From contig WBMQ01000010.1 of assembly GCA_016630905.1 (NCBI GenBank), positions 1,178,001-1,242,000 on the forward strand: DNA of 64,000 nucleotides, given 5' to 3'. Below, one piece after another: positions 1-11,244 of the stretch (position 1 is its first letter; each line of letters opens with the position of its first letter). The notes below the pieces were generated by a model. The model was not told the origin of the DNA. It saw only the letters and a list, made by a program, of their open reading frames with translations, and did no database searches. Origin of the DNA: Capillidium heterosporum (taxonomy: Eukaryota > Entomophthoromycota > Entomophthoromycetes > Entomophthorales > Capillidiaceae). Both the position numbers and the translations under genes were made by a program.

Positions 1-1848
1 GGGCTGGTAACAGATGTTCTTTCGACTCGCTATCCATTTGAAGCTCTTTACTAAAATTGAAATTGACACTAGACTATTGCCTAAATAAAGTTGATATAGT
101 TCTCGAAAAGAGCTCGATTTTCACCACCGTTAGCTTTGGGTATATGTATACAACGTTCTTTATCTAATTTATGCCTTGGGTTGGTGGCTGGTCTTGAACC
201 GTTTATTCAATTTTCCCCTGCTATCTTCACACCAAGTCTTGTGATGTTAGTTTTAGTAGGTTAGGATGGGGAGATTCAAGCTGTTTAATTGGTTAGCTAG
301 TGGAAATTAAAGCTTGAATCAGCTAAAATTTCGAAAGTTATAAGTTGGAGATTGAGGTGGGTAGTTCATCCTAGCTATCATTTCTCATATCCCTGATTTT
401 CTTGGAGCCTGCTTTCTATGTGGTTGGAATAAATGGAGATAAATACCTTGGAGTTCAAGTTATACTAAGATGGGACTATAATCCAAGTTTCTATCTCTTG
501 TGCTTAAAGACTTGGAGCATTGAGATCAAAATTTAAATGCTATTATCTAGGGAAGTAACGTATAGTTGTATTTTTATAATGTCTGATAATATTTGTTGAG
601 GAAAGGTCCTAGTATGTATAAAGCCTTAATGGCTTATAAGCATCTGCTTTATAGTGAAATATATTTGAGCAAAAACTAGAGTAGAAATTCCTTGTTATAT
701 CTGGACTACAAAGCTATTTCAGAAACTAGTACTCTATTCCATAAACAGTACACTGCTATTAAAGTCAAAATTAATGGAATTCTAATTAAAACAATGCGAT
801 ATATACAGATCAAAAAACCAGTTGCTAAAATGGACAAAAGCATCTTTTACTTTTCATATTCTATCCAAAATAACCTTTTTCTCATATTTACCACCAAAGA
901 AAGTTTAACCTGACACTGTGCTGTTAGTATATTTAACTTTTAACGAGAATAGGCATCTACTTTCAATAGACAGTTTTCGTAAGCTTGTAAATCAACTAGA
1001 TTCGTATTTAGAAAAAGTCTACATTAGCTTCGTATTAAGATAAAAGAAATTAAAAGCATCAACAATGTAGTAATTTAAAAGCAAGCTAAATGAACTGGAA
1101 AAAGTTCCTATTTACTAATTAGATATACATATAAATATTATTGAGACCTGTATTAATTTATTTATAAAAGTGAGCCAATATTAGTAAATAAATGCTCCTT
1201 AAACTCTATCCAAATTCTCTGCTTCCGAAATGTTCAAATTAGGCAAGAATAGATGCGTGATTTTATTAAAATTATAAAAGGAATGGTTTAAAGTATTGCT
1301 TACTACAGAAATAGTTAGCTAGGCTTTCGTATAGCCATATACGATTAGCAGTGAAGGGTATACACCTGAGATTTGGAATGGAAAGAAGCTTATTATATTG
1401 TTGAAATTTGACGAATACAACTACAAAAAGCTTATTATGAAAGGTAGGATATCTATTATCTAATGAAGCTTAAAATAATTACATATAGGCACTATAGATT
1501 GAGATACATCAAACATTTAGCCTACCGGTTGTATTTAATCACCATATTTCCCATCTCAACAGGGCAAACATTTACCCTACAGCTAACGGAACATGAACCT
1601 CATGGAATTTTGCATCCGTAGCTTATAGAATACAAGCCAATAAGCACTTTATCCAATTACTGATTTCAAAAAGTCATTTAAAATTCGAGAATGTGAACAA
1701 GTTAGTTCTATTGGGTTAGGCTCCCACAAAATTTAATTACACATCAGCCTTTCCCATTAGTAGGTTTACAGGATACACTAGATAAAGTCCAGAAAGGAGT
1801 AAATAGATTTTACATTTAGATATACAGCACAACAAGTAATTAGATATT
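1..1848. other. Gene-poor AT-rich stretch
   Basis: No open frame here has a start, length or composition that suggests a gene. The longest (692-913, plus) begins at TTG and is low-complexity. I see no RNA gene or repeat. The last few hundred bases should hold the promoter of the VMP1 gene that starts at 1849. Confidence 0.5.
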
Positions 1849-3387
1849 ATGGCAAGTACGATGGAAGTTCCAACTAATGACCTAAGACCCAACTCCCCGC
1901 AGCCCAAATTAAATAGGAGCTTGTCATTCACAGGTAATTTATATGTTTGCCATGTATGTTTAATTTCCAACTTTACTATTTTAGCACGCAACTACTTTTT
2001 GGAGTTACGGGCGCAGAGGGAAGCTTTCGAACAGGAACGGGCCAACCTCTCCATCTACACCTCCCCAATAAAAGTATTGACATACTGCCTCTTATACCTA
2101 GCCGACAAACTACTCCAACTGTTCCAATATTTGGTAGCACGAACCTACCTCTTAGCTTCGATAGCATCACTTTTACTATCTATTGTAATGGCTTACAAAT
2201 TTCAAGGTCCCCATCAACCGGTAATTTTTAAATGATGGGTTATTTTAAAAACTATTTTTGCAATAGTGGATAGGAAAGTTATTGGAAGTCTTGAGTTTTT
2301 ATGGCTATTGGTTGGTACTTGGTATCGCCTCTTCGGTAGGCTTGGGTACAGGACTGCATACATTTGTTTTGTTTTTAGGTCCCCATGTAGCGGAGGTGAC
2401 GCTGGCGGCGTACCAATGCAACTCGTTGAACTTTGCGGTACGGGGTATCGATAGGTCATTACTTTATAGTTTCAATTTTGCTAAAGTGGTTTAAATTAGG
2501 CTAAGTTGCCATGGGAATATAGGCGAAACAACGGTAACTCCACTTATGATCCTATTGAAAGTGCTGCCACAGTCGGTTATTTGGGGGTTTGGGACGGCGT
2601 TGGGAGAACTGCCCCCTTATTTTATGGCACGAGCTGGTACTTGTTTTATATTATATAACTTGGTAAGTTAAAATTTCTACTTTTACTTTAGCTGCCTATG
2701 CTGGAAAAGGCGATGAAGAGTTGGAAAGCCTTGACAAACTGAGTGGAACTTCAAGTCAACAGCTAACCTGGAAACAGTACTTCACCCTAACCGTGTACCG
2801 GTTACTTAAGAGGACAGGGTTTGTTGGTATATTTGTTTGTGCCTCGGTAAGTTTACCTTAAGATGCAACTAAAATTGCATTTAGATTCCCAACCCATTGT
2901 TTGATTTGGCTGGTATCATGTGCGGCCACTTTCTCATCCCCTTTTCAACCTTCTTCTCAGCCGTAGTCTTGGGCAAAGCTCTAGTTAAAGCTTCATTGCA
3001 GGTCTTTATCGTCATCATCTTGATGTCCAAGTCGACGATCAATCGGATATTGGCTTACGTCAAGCCAAGGTCCGATGTCCTTTACCGTCTTATCGATAGA
3101 TTCGTCCAGGACCAAGCCACCTCTATTCGAGTTGGCGCCATACCTGAACAAGGGTCCAAAGTGGGAGTAATCTATTGTATTTTACCTGATACTGACCTTT
3201 TAAGCTGGGGACGAATTTGATACCATTACTCTGGAACGGGATAATCGCCTTGATGATGCTGTACTTTCTCTTCTCCATCATCGAGTCACTGGCCCAAACC
3301 TACCTGGAGACTACACAGGAACAGCAACTCTCCAAGTTGAAGAAGTTGCAGTTGAGGCATTCTCGGACCAAATCGGTACATTTCTAG
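1849..3387 (+). CDS. VMP1: VMP1-like ER membrane protein (DedA/VTT superfamily), 7 exons
   Basis: Vacuole membrane protein 1 homologue. In known members it is a multispanning ER scramblase needed for autophagosome formation, ER contact sites and lipid droplet/lipoprotein release. Exons by hand: 1849-1933, 1985-2220, 2267-2454, 2500-2636, 2692-2846, 2885-3160 (or 3166), 3205-3387, giving about 419-421 residues (human VMP1 has 406). Diagnostic blocks are GLGTGLHTF at about 132-140 followed by [14 protein letters not shown], then [11 protein letters not shown] at about 205-215 and [11 protein letters not shown] at 268-278, which form the VTT core; the C-terminal helix ends in a Lys-rich tail. 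The N-terminus (to residue 60) is soluble and charged. The donors at 2455 (GTCATT) and 3161 (GTGGGA, with GTAATC six bases on as the in-frame alternative) are the uncertain joints. The gene converges with the minus-strand zinc-cluster gene. Confidence 0.93.
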
Positions 3388-4013
3388 TGTATGAATCTAA
3401 ATAGCTCGCCAAGTTGTCTTATACGTATCTAATAGCTAGTTTATACCAAAGGGTATAAAGCATCATTGTTTAAAGATAAATGTAGTTTAAGCCATAATTC
3501 TAAAAATGGAGTGTATCATTTTGGTATGTTTTATACTTGTAGATGCCTATTCTAAAGCAAACTATTATTGCTAGATTTATATATTTACACATTTATGCTT
3601 AAATAGTTAGATCTACTCTAGAAGTTGATAGTATGTTTTACTAATAAGTTAGACTTATATTAGTATCAATTTGAATTCTTTTGAACTCGTATTTAGCTAG
3701 TTTTAGGTTAACTTGATCTTATGATAAACATCAAAGCTTGATCGCTTAAACAGACTTTTGGTTCTTTTATAAGCCCACCAAATCGATTTACTACTTCTAG
3801 CTGATAGGTAACTAAGTGCTTGTTGGAGATCCCGTTCAGTAAAATATAAGAACAGGCCCCTACCAAAATCAACTCCTAGTTTCAAAGTTGAGCTAAAATT
3901 TCAAAGTAAACTTTTTATCCAAATAAAATTGATAATCCAGCCTTTATTATATATATATCAAATATTAACTATAGAGCCCGATGTCAACTTCTAATACTAT
4001 ACATCTAATTTAA
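3388..4013. other. Convergent 3' intergenic region
   Basis: AT-rich spacer between the 3' ends of the VMP1-like gene (plus) and the zinc-cluster gene (minus). A 60-codon minus-strand frame at 3703-3885 has no recognisable similarity and lies where both genes' 3' UTRs would be. I do not call it a gene. Confidence 0.5.
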
Positions 4014-5728
4014 TCACCTTGTCTTAATATCATACTTTAGCATCTTCAGCAGCGGTAAGTTAATCCCGCAATGCTGAGTATGGAGTGAATACTGATAGTA
4101 CCTCCCCAGGCACTCATCCATCTCGGCAACGATGCTGTGTAAAGAGTGAGAGTAAGATTCTTTAAAGACATTTAGGCTGTAGTGGCGCAGCAGGAACGCG
4201 TAGCATTGCGATAGATGGACTATATGATAAAAGTAGCAGTACCGCAAGTTGAACTTATTACCAAACTGGATGGCGCAGATACAGGCATGCATCACCTTGT
4301 CGACGACATCCTCAGATACCTGCAGGTTGCACAGCTTGAAACTCTGGTCGCTGGATACCAAGAAGGACTGACACAGGTGCAAAGACAGGAACATGAACTG
4401 GTAATGGTAGATGCGGTGGGAAGTAAAGTTGATCATGACATCTACCAAGTCTGTATCGGTACTCGGCATGTTGAACTTACGAATATGGAGCTCCTGTAGC
4501 ACCTGCATCAAGTCCAACTTCAACTTGCTGACCAGCTGGTCGATATCCATTGCCACATCCTTTGAGAGCACATTTTTAGAAATACGACGGTTTCTAAGCC
4601 TGAAGTATTGGACCAGGTGATAGTTCAGGTATAGCAGCTGCTTCTGGTGATGTAGTGTCAGGTAGTCGAGCTCGTCTCTGCTACTCATATTATATAAATA
4701 CTGATTTAAACGGCGTACCTTGCAATCGACGGATAATCGGCTTTGATCGGGTGTGTAGCAAGTGTGGTTCATCAGTGCCATCGTGTTCCCGTAGAACATC
4801 AGGGAGTTGTACGTCAAAAATGCCTCCAAGGCGTAGTTGTCATCTTTATGCAAGGGCAGGGACATCAGGTGCAGTCCCTTCATATGAGCCAGTTTAAGGG
4901 CTGCACTATGGAAGTAGCATCGCTTCACCTGATAGAAGTGGATCCCCTGCGTAGCTAGGATCACCATGGATTGGATGGTATCCAAAGTAGGCTTCAAGTT
5001 GCTGATGCAGAATTTATGTATGAGCTCTTTGGCCAAGATATCGATGAGCGGCTTGTAGCTGTCGTTGTTCTCCATCTTGAGACCTACGAACCAGATAGCC
5101 GACTTCAGCATCTGAGACCTGGGGTACTTGTTAAAGTCGGTATAGGTACAGATCGGGAAGAAGACGTTGGCGTACTTGAAGTAGTTGGCAGTCGCCCTGT
5201 GCAAGATCTGGTACAAACTGAAGTAGTTGGTGTTGTACCCAATGGACTCCAGTTTCAAAGGGATGTACCAGCCTGGAGTTCTTATCTTGGTCGTCAAGCT
5301 GCACACGTGTTGGAGACTCAAGGACTTGACATCGATCTTGGGGAATTGCAGGAAGGTTAGTAGGTTCAGGAGGGTGCTGGTCCAGGGAAATTTTAGAAAT
5401 TCGGTGATGATGGTGTACCTAGGTTCTAAACATATGTTAACTAAATTTTGCTATGATAAATAAATTTACCTTTCCTAATAATATTAGCTGGTGCTGCTTG
5501 GCTATTGTTTTCAGATTTAAAACTGGTGATATGGTTTTTCACCTTGTCAGATAGGAACGGCTGCCTCTTCAATTTGCGGGTGTAGCAGCATTCCTTGTTG
5601 ATCTGAATGCATCTCGAGCAAGGTTGTCGCTTATCGCACTTCTTCTCCAAACTGGCGCATCGATCACATCGCTGTCTTTTTGTAATACCACTGCTGGAGA
5701 TCTCCCCTGCATTGACTATTTTTATCAT
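4014..5728 (-). CDS. Zn2Cys6 zinc-cluster transcription factor, 2 exons
   Basis: Fungal binuclear zinc-cluster regulator of about 556 residues. Exon 1 is 5728-5470; the intron 5469-5426 begins GTAAAT and ends TTTAG; exon 2 is 5425-4014. The first exon encodes six cysteines at residues 21, 24, 31, 37, 40 and 47 with the exact family spacing C-x2-C-x6-C-x5-C-x2-C-x6-C, followed by a basic linker (RKLKRQP). The second exon encodes a long, mainly helical region rich in His, Tyr and Leu, consistent with the fungal-specific middle homology domain but too divergent to assign a subfamily. Target genes cannot be told from the sequence. The minus-strand ATG at 5728 is preceded by a long AT-rich leader. 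The Zn2Cys6 motif is essentially restricted to fungi, which helps identify the organism. Confidence 0.9.
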
Positions 5729-6165
5729 TGATCCTTACAAACGAAATTTGTTGAAATGTTGTTTTCTATAGGCAGTTGAACTAAGCTGTATTTTCACTGA
5801 CTTCAAAGTTCAAGGAAAAACTTCTCTTGATCTGGAAGCAAATAGTAGCAACAGCTCTTTTTTATACCTAAATAGGTGGGTTAGATAGGCCATATGGGAA
5901 CCAAAGTTTCGGAGAAATAGGAGATATAAGGAGTTTTACTGGATGAGAGTGTTTTAAGTTGTGCAGTAGGCAAATAAAGTGATCTTTTTATGATCAAGGC
6001 AGAAATAGAATATATATACAAACAGAGCCACCTTCATATGGCCTTTTACTTTGATAACAATATAAATTTATGTGGCTCAGGAATGAAAAATTAAATCGAT
6101 ATAAACGTGTCTATAAGTTCTATGAAAAAATGCTTTATTACATATATTTAAGTATTAGTCCCAAT
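5729..6165. other. Upstream region of the zinc-cluster gene
   Basis: No gene seen. It holds the promoter of the zinc-cluster gene and the 3' flank of the secreted precursor at 6166-6669, including a TATATATA-type run near 6010. Confidence 0.45.
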
Positions 6166-6669
6166 CTACTCCTTGGCAATCTGCTGTAGTACACCGGAGA
6201 AAGCACCTACCTCGATGGCTTCCAACACACCGTTAGCCACCCCATACCTGAACTTGTTCTTGACTTGACCCTCCTGCTCATAGTCATCCGATCTTCGCTC
6301 CAAACCTTCGTTCTCGACTTGCATTGGTTGGGTAGATGCAATCGATTCCATTGGGGCGTCATCATTCATAGGTTTTGGAAGCTGGGCCATAGAACCCATA
6401 GGGTTCATAGATTCGAGGGCCATGCCTTCGTTTTCAGAAGCTTCAACCTTGGGCTGAGTAGGCTCGTTAGGTTGCGAAGGTTCCATCGGGTTTTCGGGTG
6501 CTTTAGGGCCGGCTGGCAGTGAAGATGGTAATGGAGCATTGTTTTCACTGTTCATCATCGATTCCATCTGCTCAATGGGATTCCCTTTGTTGTTGATGTT
6601 CTGAGGGATCATGGCCCCGCTGACTAAGGCTAGGAATGGCAGAGTTAGGGTGATGGTGTTGAACTTCAT
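6166..6669 (-). CDS. Small secreted Pro/Met-rich precursor protein
   Basis: A single-exon protein of 167 residues with a clear signal peptide (MKFNTITLTLPFLALVSGA, residues 1-19). A long Pro-, Met-, Asn- and Glu-rich spacer follows, then a dibasic site LERR at about 123-126 of the Kex2 type, then an acidic stretch. The C-terminal block GVANGVLEAIEVGAF resembles the ends of the precursors at 25629 (GVANEVLQDVNVSAF) and 32973 (GLVNGVFNDVEVEAL). No cysteine is present in the mature part and I recognise no known domain. It lies about 12 kb from the main cluster of similar genes. The function is unknown; a secreted peptide precursor, wall-associated protein or effector are all possible. Confidence 0.72.
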   Translation of the reverse strand: MKFNTITLTLPFLALVSGAMIPQNINNKGNPIEQMESMMNSENNAPLPSSLPAGPKAPENPMEPSQPNEPTQPKVEASENEGMALESMNPMGSMAQLPKPMNDDAPMESIASTQPMQVENEGLERRSDDYEQEGQVKNKFRYGVANGVLEAIEVGAFSGVLQQIAKE

Positions 6670-7371
6670 ATTGGCTATGGATTAGTTTTTTGGTATAGAG
6701 TTGACTTGTTGCTCCAGTCACTTTTATAGCAGTCAGCTAAGAGTTTATTGTATCGGTTATACCGATAGTTTTCTATATCAATTGATCAGCTTTAGGAAAT
6801 ATATTTTCAGTTTATGAAGAGTTTGGATTTTATGATTAGCTTCATTTTAAACGTCCTTGTTGAAAAATTTGCATATTTCCCATACTTGATTGGCAACCGA
6901 TTATTTTATAAATTAGGTTTCGAATTTCTAGTCTTTAAAAGGCACACTTAATTATGGAGATTTAAAGTTTTAATAGCTGTCTACGAAATAGGATATATAG
7001 TTTAAAAGTTTAAAACATAGTATAGAAGAATCCAAAGATTTGTGAGAATTCTAATCCCACTATACTAATAAGTTTAGTTTGGATAAAAGCCCAAAAATAA
7101 TTTTATTCATAATATACTAAACGCTAACAATAGTGTTAGCTCAACAGGCTAGGCATATTTCTAACTAACCATTTTCTTAAAGGCAGGGAATTACTGCTTA
7201 TACCAGATGCTATAAAGTAAGGAAAGACAACATCCCGATTGATCCTAGATTCGGCATCCATATTTCAGAAGGAATAGAATTTGAAGTAAAGTCTCAAATA
7301 GCTACAAGTTGAAAGTCCAGTAACAATTGAAATTGTGCCAAAGCTACTCAAATAGTTCACCATGAAGAAGG
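6670..7371. other. Intergenic, upstream of the 6.2-kb secreted gene
   Basis: AT-rich. The proximal part (about 6700-6730) has a TATA-like stretch, CTATAAAAG on the minus strand, about 55 bases before the ATG of the secreted gene. Nothing else is recognised. Confidence 0.4.
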
Positions 7372-8389
7372 TCAGCTTAGCATTGGGAACAAAGTTGATG
7401 GGATCGTTGAAAACAGGTTGATGGATGAGAGGGTGAGGGCTCTTAAGTTCAATAATGATGCAAGTATAGTTGAGATGACGGCAGTGACCTTCCCATTACT
7501 TATTGAGACAATAAATTCCCTCAAATTTAACAAATTACTTGGCTCCCTCTGTTCCTCAATCTTTAGACGATACAGGCGTAGGCATACGAGTTTCTTCCGG
7601 TCCAAACTGATGGATCATGAGTTTTCGGGTGTGTTGAAAAGTAGATAGAGCCTCCTCAGGTTGAAGAAATGCTTGAAATGGGCCAAGAAGTTCAACGACT
7701 GCTTGCGATCAAAATTGACGAATATGAAGGCTAGCAGCTTGTCAAAGGTCAGTATCTAAGAATGATGCAATGATAATAACTTGTTTGTGAGTGCCTCGAA
7801 AAACTCCAAGTTGGAAAAATCAGTGTGAATCACGTTAGAGAAGCTGGAATGTAAGTATATCGCTATAATATTTAAAATATCGATAGTTTCGCTTTTGAAC
7901 CTATTTAAATAATTGGTAGAATCGATAGTCCCTAACTCCAATTTCTTTAGACAACTAATATTGGATAGAAGCTGGAATGTGAAGCTGCAGACTACATATC
8001 TGGTTTGTAATACGAACCCTTGTAAATTATTGAACCTGCATTCTAGTTGCTGGATAGGTTTTTTTAGCCAGATGGCGGTCATGCTACCAACATAGAAGTG
8101 GGATAATACTGAGTAATGCTGAAATACAAACTGGCACTTCTGCTTTAGCTTCTTAACGATGGTTGAGATATTCGTAAAGTACCTGTATAAGTTTTCAATC
8201 AAGCTGTAATGCTTATCCTTGACACTTGACACCGTTGGTAAATACAAAGCGATAATAGATTTTGTAAACGACATAGAAGAGGATAGGCTTATTGGACTTT
8301 CAAGTTAGAAGCATAAGAGCGTGCAAACTATAAAGATCCAAATACTCAGTCACTTCTTCAAGCAGTACTTTTGGTAAATTTATTAACAT
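7372..8389 (-). pseudogene. Decayed F-box/leucine-rich-repeat gene
   Basis: Read on the minus strand from the ATG at 8389, the frame begins with an F-box-like segment (LPKVLLEEVTEYLDLYSLHA) and then meets TGA. A shift of frame leads into a 172-codon stretch (8274-7756) with regular Leu/Asn-rich strands such as LKKLELGTI. This ends in TAG, but the same frame goes on with DRKQSLNFLAHF and NLRRLYLLF to a TGA near 7622. It then continues through LDRKKLVCLRLYRLKI and LLNLRALTLSSINLF to a final TGA at 7372. The continuation of the same protein texture across stops in one frame is what identifies a relic. F-box proteins with RNI-like LRRs normally recruit substrates to SCF ubiquitin ligases. At least three stops and one frameshift make a functional product unlikely. 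Confidence 0.7.
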
Positions 8390-9072
8390 ATTAGTCTTTA
8401 TAGGCTCAATGGATATAAAGGACTTCTTGATAGTTGGACCTTTATATACCGATTTGAGCATTATTGTCTTTAGCGTTTCTAGATAAGTAAATTTTATATA
8501 TTTAAGTGAATATCTTCAGCTCGAAAATTAACATATGTAAACAGTAAGTTTTGAAAGGCATCCTATTCCTATTAACGGAACAGTGAACAAAAGGTATGCG
8601 AAGTTGTCGTCAACTTCCACCTTATATCAAAGACAAAAGACATTGATAGCTCCTGATGAACACTTTCAAGCTAGATATGGACCGATATACGGAAGTAGCT
8701 ACTGCATAGAGGCTGTTTAAATATCGTGCCAATCCATAACAGTTCCAGGATAAAAAACTCAAGTTTATTGTATGATGGATTGAATAAGTATGAAACGCAG
8801 TATACTGTATACCAAGGGTAAAATGGAATAGTTCTTATATATTTATATTTGAGAAAACTACATAAAAGAAATAATCGTGTTGAAGCGATACCAAGGATGA
8901 ATTGGATGGTACTACGCAATTTATACCTAACAGGTTATATCTAAGACCACATACGCAGGTAAGGTAGCTATAATAGACTCTAAAGTTAATAATAAGGCTT
9001 GTATTGTTTTTAGAGATATATATAAATTTCTAAAAAGTTGGATATGGCAACACCATATTTTATTATACTCCA
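8390..9072. other. Intergenic between F-box relic and GH31 copy 1
   Basis: No convincing gene. An 82-codon minus-strand frame (8671-8919) is Tyr/Phe-rich with no recognisable motif. Confidence 0.4.
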
Positions 9073-11244
9073 TCAGCTTAAATTAACCTTGATCTTTAAC
9101 TCTTTGATCACATCCAAGTTATCGATTTCAACAACCAAAGTACCACCTCTCAAATCTTTGTCAAATTTGGACCTCCAACTTTCTTCAGCAACTCCATCGA
9201 CCTTAATGCTACCTTCCTTACTGGACGTAAAGTTTATAGTGTAAGATCTGCTTTGAGGTTTGTCTTGATACTCGCCTTCGATTTTACCAATGCTGAAGGT
9301 GATACTGTTAGTTTGTGAAGTTACAGTAAAGGTCTGAATAGTGGACTTATTATTCTTGAATTCACGAGTTACAAGATCGTCTTCATATAGATTGAAACTG
9401 TTAGCAGTAGCAACGTTGGCCACCGTAAATACATCCAAGTACAAGCGATCACTAGGTTTACGGTTTTTGTAGGAGTTGATGTTACCCCACATAGGTATGA
9501 TCGAATTAGCCTTAACAAAGAGAGGTAAGGTGTCAAGAGGTGCTGGATAGTTGTTCAAGGTTTGCTGGCCTTGGTAAACTTTGCCATTCCAGTAGTCGAC
9601 GAAGGAGCCTTGGGGGATATAGATACCGTCTCTCTTAAGTTCATCCTTGTAGACGGGGGCGACGAGGAAGGATGGGCCAAAAAAGTATTGGTACTTGGTA
9701 GTCTCCTTGTCGTAAGATTTAGGATCTTCGGGGTATTCTAAAACGTGGGAACGCACAATGGGGACACCAGTCTTATGAGCTTCGTGAGACAAGGTGTAGA
9801 TGTAAGGCAGGAGGCGTTCACGCAACTTCAAGTACTTGCGGTTGATGGAGGTACCTGGTTCTCCGTAGCGCCAGGGTTGCTTGTCGTAATCAGCCCATCC
9901 TGACATAGCCATAAGAACCGGGGTAAATACCTTGTATTGTAGATCTCTGATGTAGGTGTTTGCACTACCAGAGTAAATACCATCGATATCACCAGCGACA
10001 TAAACTTGAGCCGAATTACCAGACCCATGTAAGGTAGGAATATGGAAGCGTATATTCTCCCAGTCACCGTACTGATCACCAGTCCACTGGACAGCACATT
10101 TCTGAGAACCAGCCTAACCTTCAACTAACCAGACAAAACCTCTGGCGTCAGAGTTATCTTGGATACCGTTATAAGCTTCGTTGCAGGCTTTGAAAGCGAA
10201 CAGGTACCCCGAACCTACCCACTTGACATCTAATTTACGGACACGTACACCCCACTTACCTACTTCGGTAGGTTGGTTGATAAGGTTGGATTCGGTCCAT
10301 AAACCTAAGGTGACGTTACGTTGGGCTAAGGCTTCGTTAGTCTCACCAAGTTGTTTGTACCCACAACCATAACCATCATTGACTAGTAACCAACCAACTG
10401 GGATGTCGTTGTCGACGTAGCCCTGAGCTACCTTAGTGGAATCGATCAAGGTATCCCTAGAGGGTCGATTTGGTCCTCGATTGAGGTAACAGTCAGAGTC
10501 TCCAAATTCTAAACCATAGATTGGAGGCATGAAAGGTCGACCAGTCAAAGCAGTAAATTTGTTGAGGATAGTCTTAGCATTACCTAGGAAGTAGTAGGCA
10601 TCGAATCGATTCTCCTTGTGGATAAGACGGGGTGGGTTTGTAAAGTTGTAATTACCACCAGCAAAAGTATTACGGAATACCCCGTATCCTTTGCTTGAGA
10701 AGTAGAAGGGAGAGGGATTGGGGTTACCACCATCGTTCCAGTTATAGTTTACAGTGATGTTGATATTGGTGTCTTTGTGTTGGAACCTACCGTTCTGCAT
10801 CCCTCCTCCAAAGAAGTATTCATCCGAGTTATACTTTAAGGTCTGCAAACTTTGGCTTGAGCTTAGGTCTAAAGGCTTTGACTCTTCAAACAGCAATTTA
10901 GCACCGTCGAATAAACTGAGTCTGAGAGGACTTTTGTTAACTACAAGCTTATAAGTACCACTCGTCAACTGTAAATTGGTATTGGTTGCTGAGTCTTGAA
11001 CAGGCTGAGGGGTGTAACCGGTATCTTGGACAACTATTGGAGTGGATGGTTCGACAAAGTCATTGAAAGGTATGGCTTGGATTCGTAAGACTTGAAAGTC
11101 AACGAAACTAACTTGAATCTTCGCTGATCCGGATCTCAATTGAAAAGTGTTGGCATCAACCCGGCTGTAGGTGTCCAGGTTACCAAGTGGAGTACCACTA
11201 ATTAAGTTTAAAGCTAATAAATTGAATAGAAGTTTCGATTGCAT
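9073..11244 (-). pseudogene. GH31 glycoside hydrolase copy 1, single internal stop
   Basis: A secreted family 31 glycosidase of 723 codons on one uninterrupted frame apart from a TAG at 10116-10114. The two sister copies have TGG (Trp, in the block VEGWAGSQKCA) at that place. The order is: signal peptide (residues 1-18), N-terminal beta-sandwich, (beta/alpha)8 barrel, and C-terminal beta-sandwich. The predicted nucleophile is the Asp of RKLDVKWVG (about residue 339) and the acid/base is the Asp of QWTGDQ (about 390), just after the stop. The KLDV[AK]WVG/WTGDQ signature recalls the GH31 branch with isomaltosyl-/glucosyl-transferase activities rather than classical maltases; the substrate is not determinable. 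Truncation at the stop would remove the acid/base and half the barrel. The lesion may be a true nonsense mutation, a readthrough site or a sequencing error. A TATA-like TTTATACC lies near 11292. Confidence 0.88.

Noticed and set aside
692-913. 73-codon plus-strand frame
   Set aside because: It begins at TTG, is AT-biased, has no motif and no neighbouring exons.
3161-3204. Treating the GTGGGA donor of VMP1 intron 6 as an unusual splice signal
   Set aside because: GTAATC six bases downstream is an in-frame alternative, so no special claim is warranted.
3703-3885. 60-codon minus-strand frame
   Set aside because: It lies in the convergent 3' region and has no recognisable similarity or splice context.
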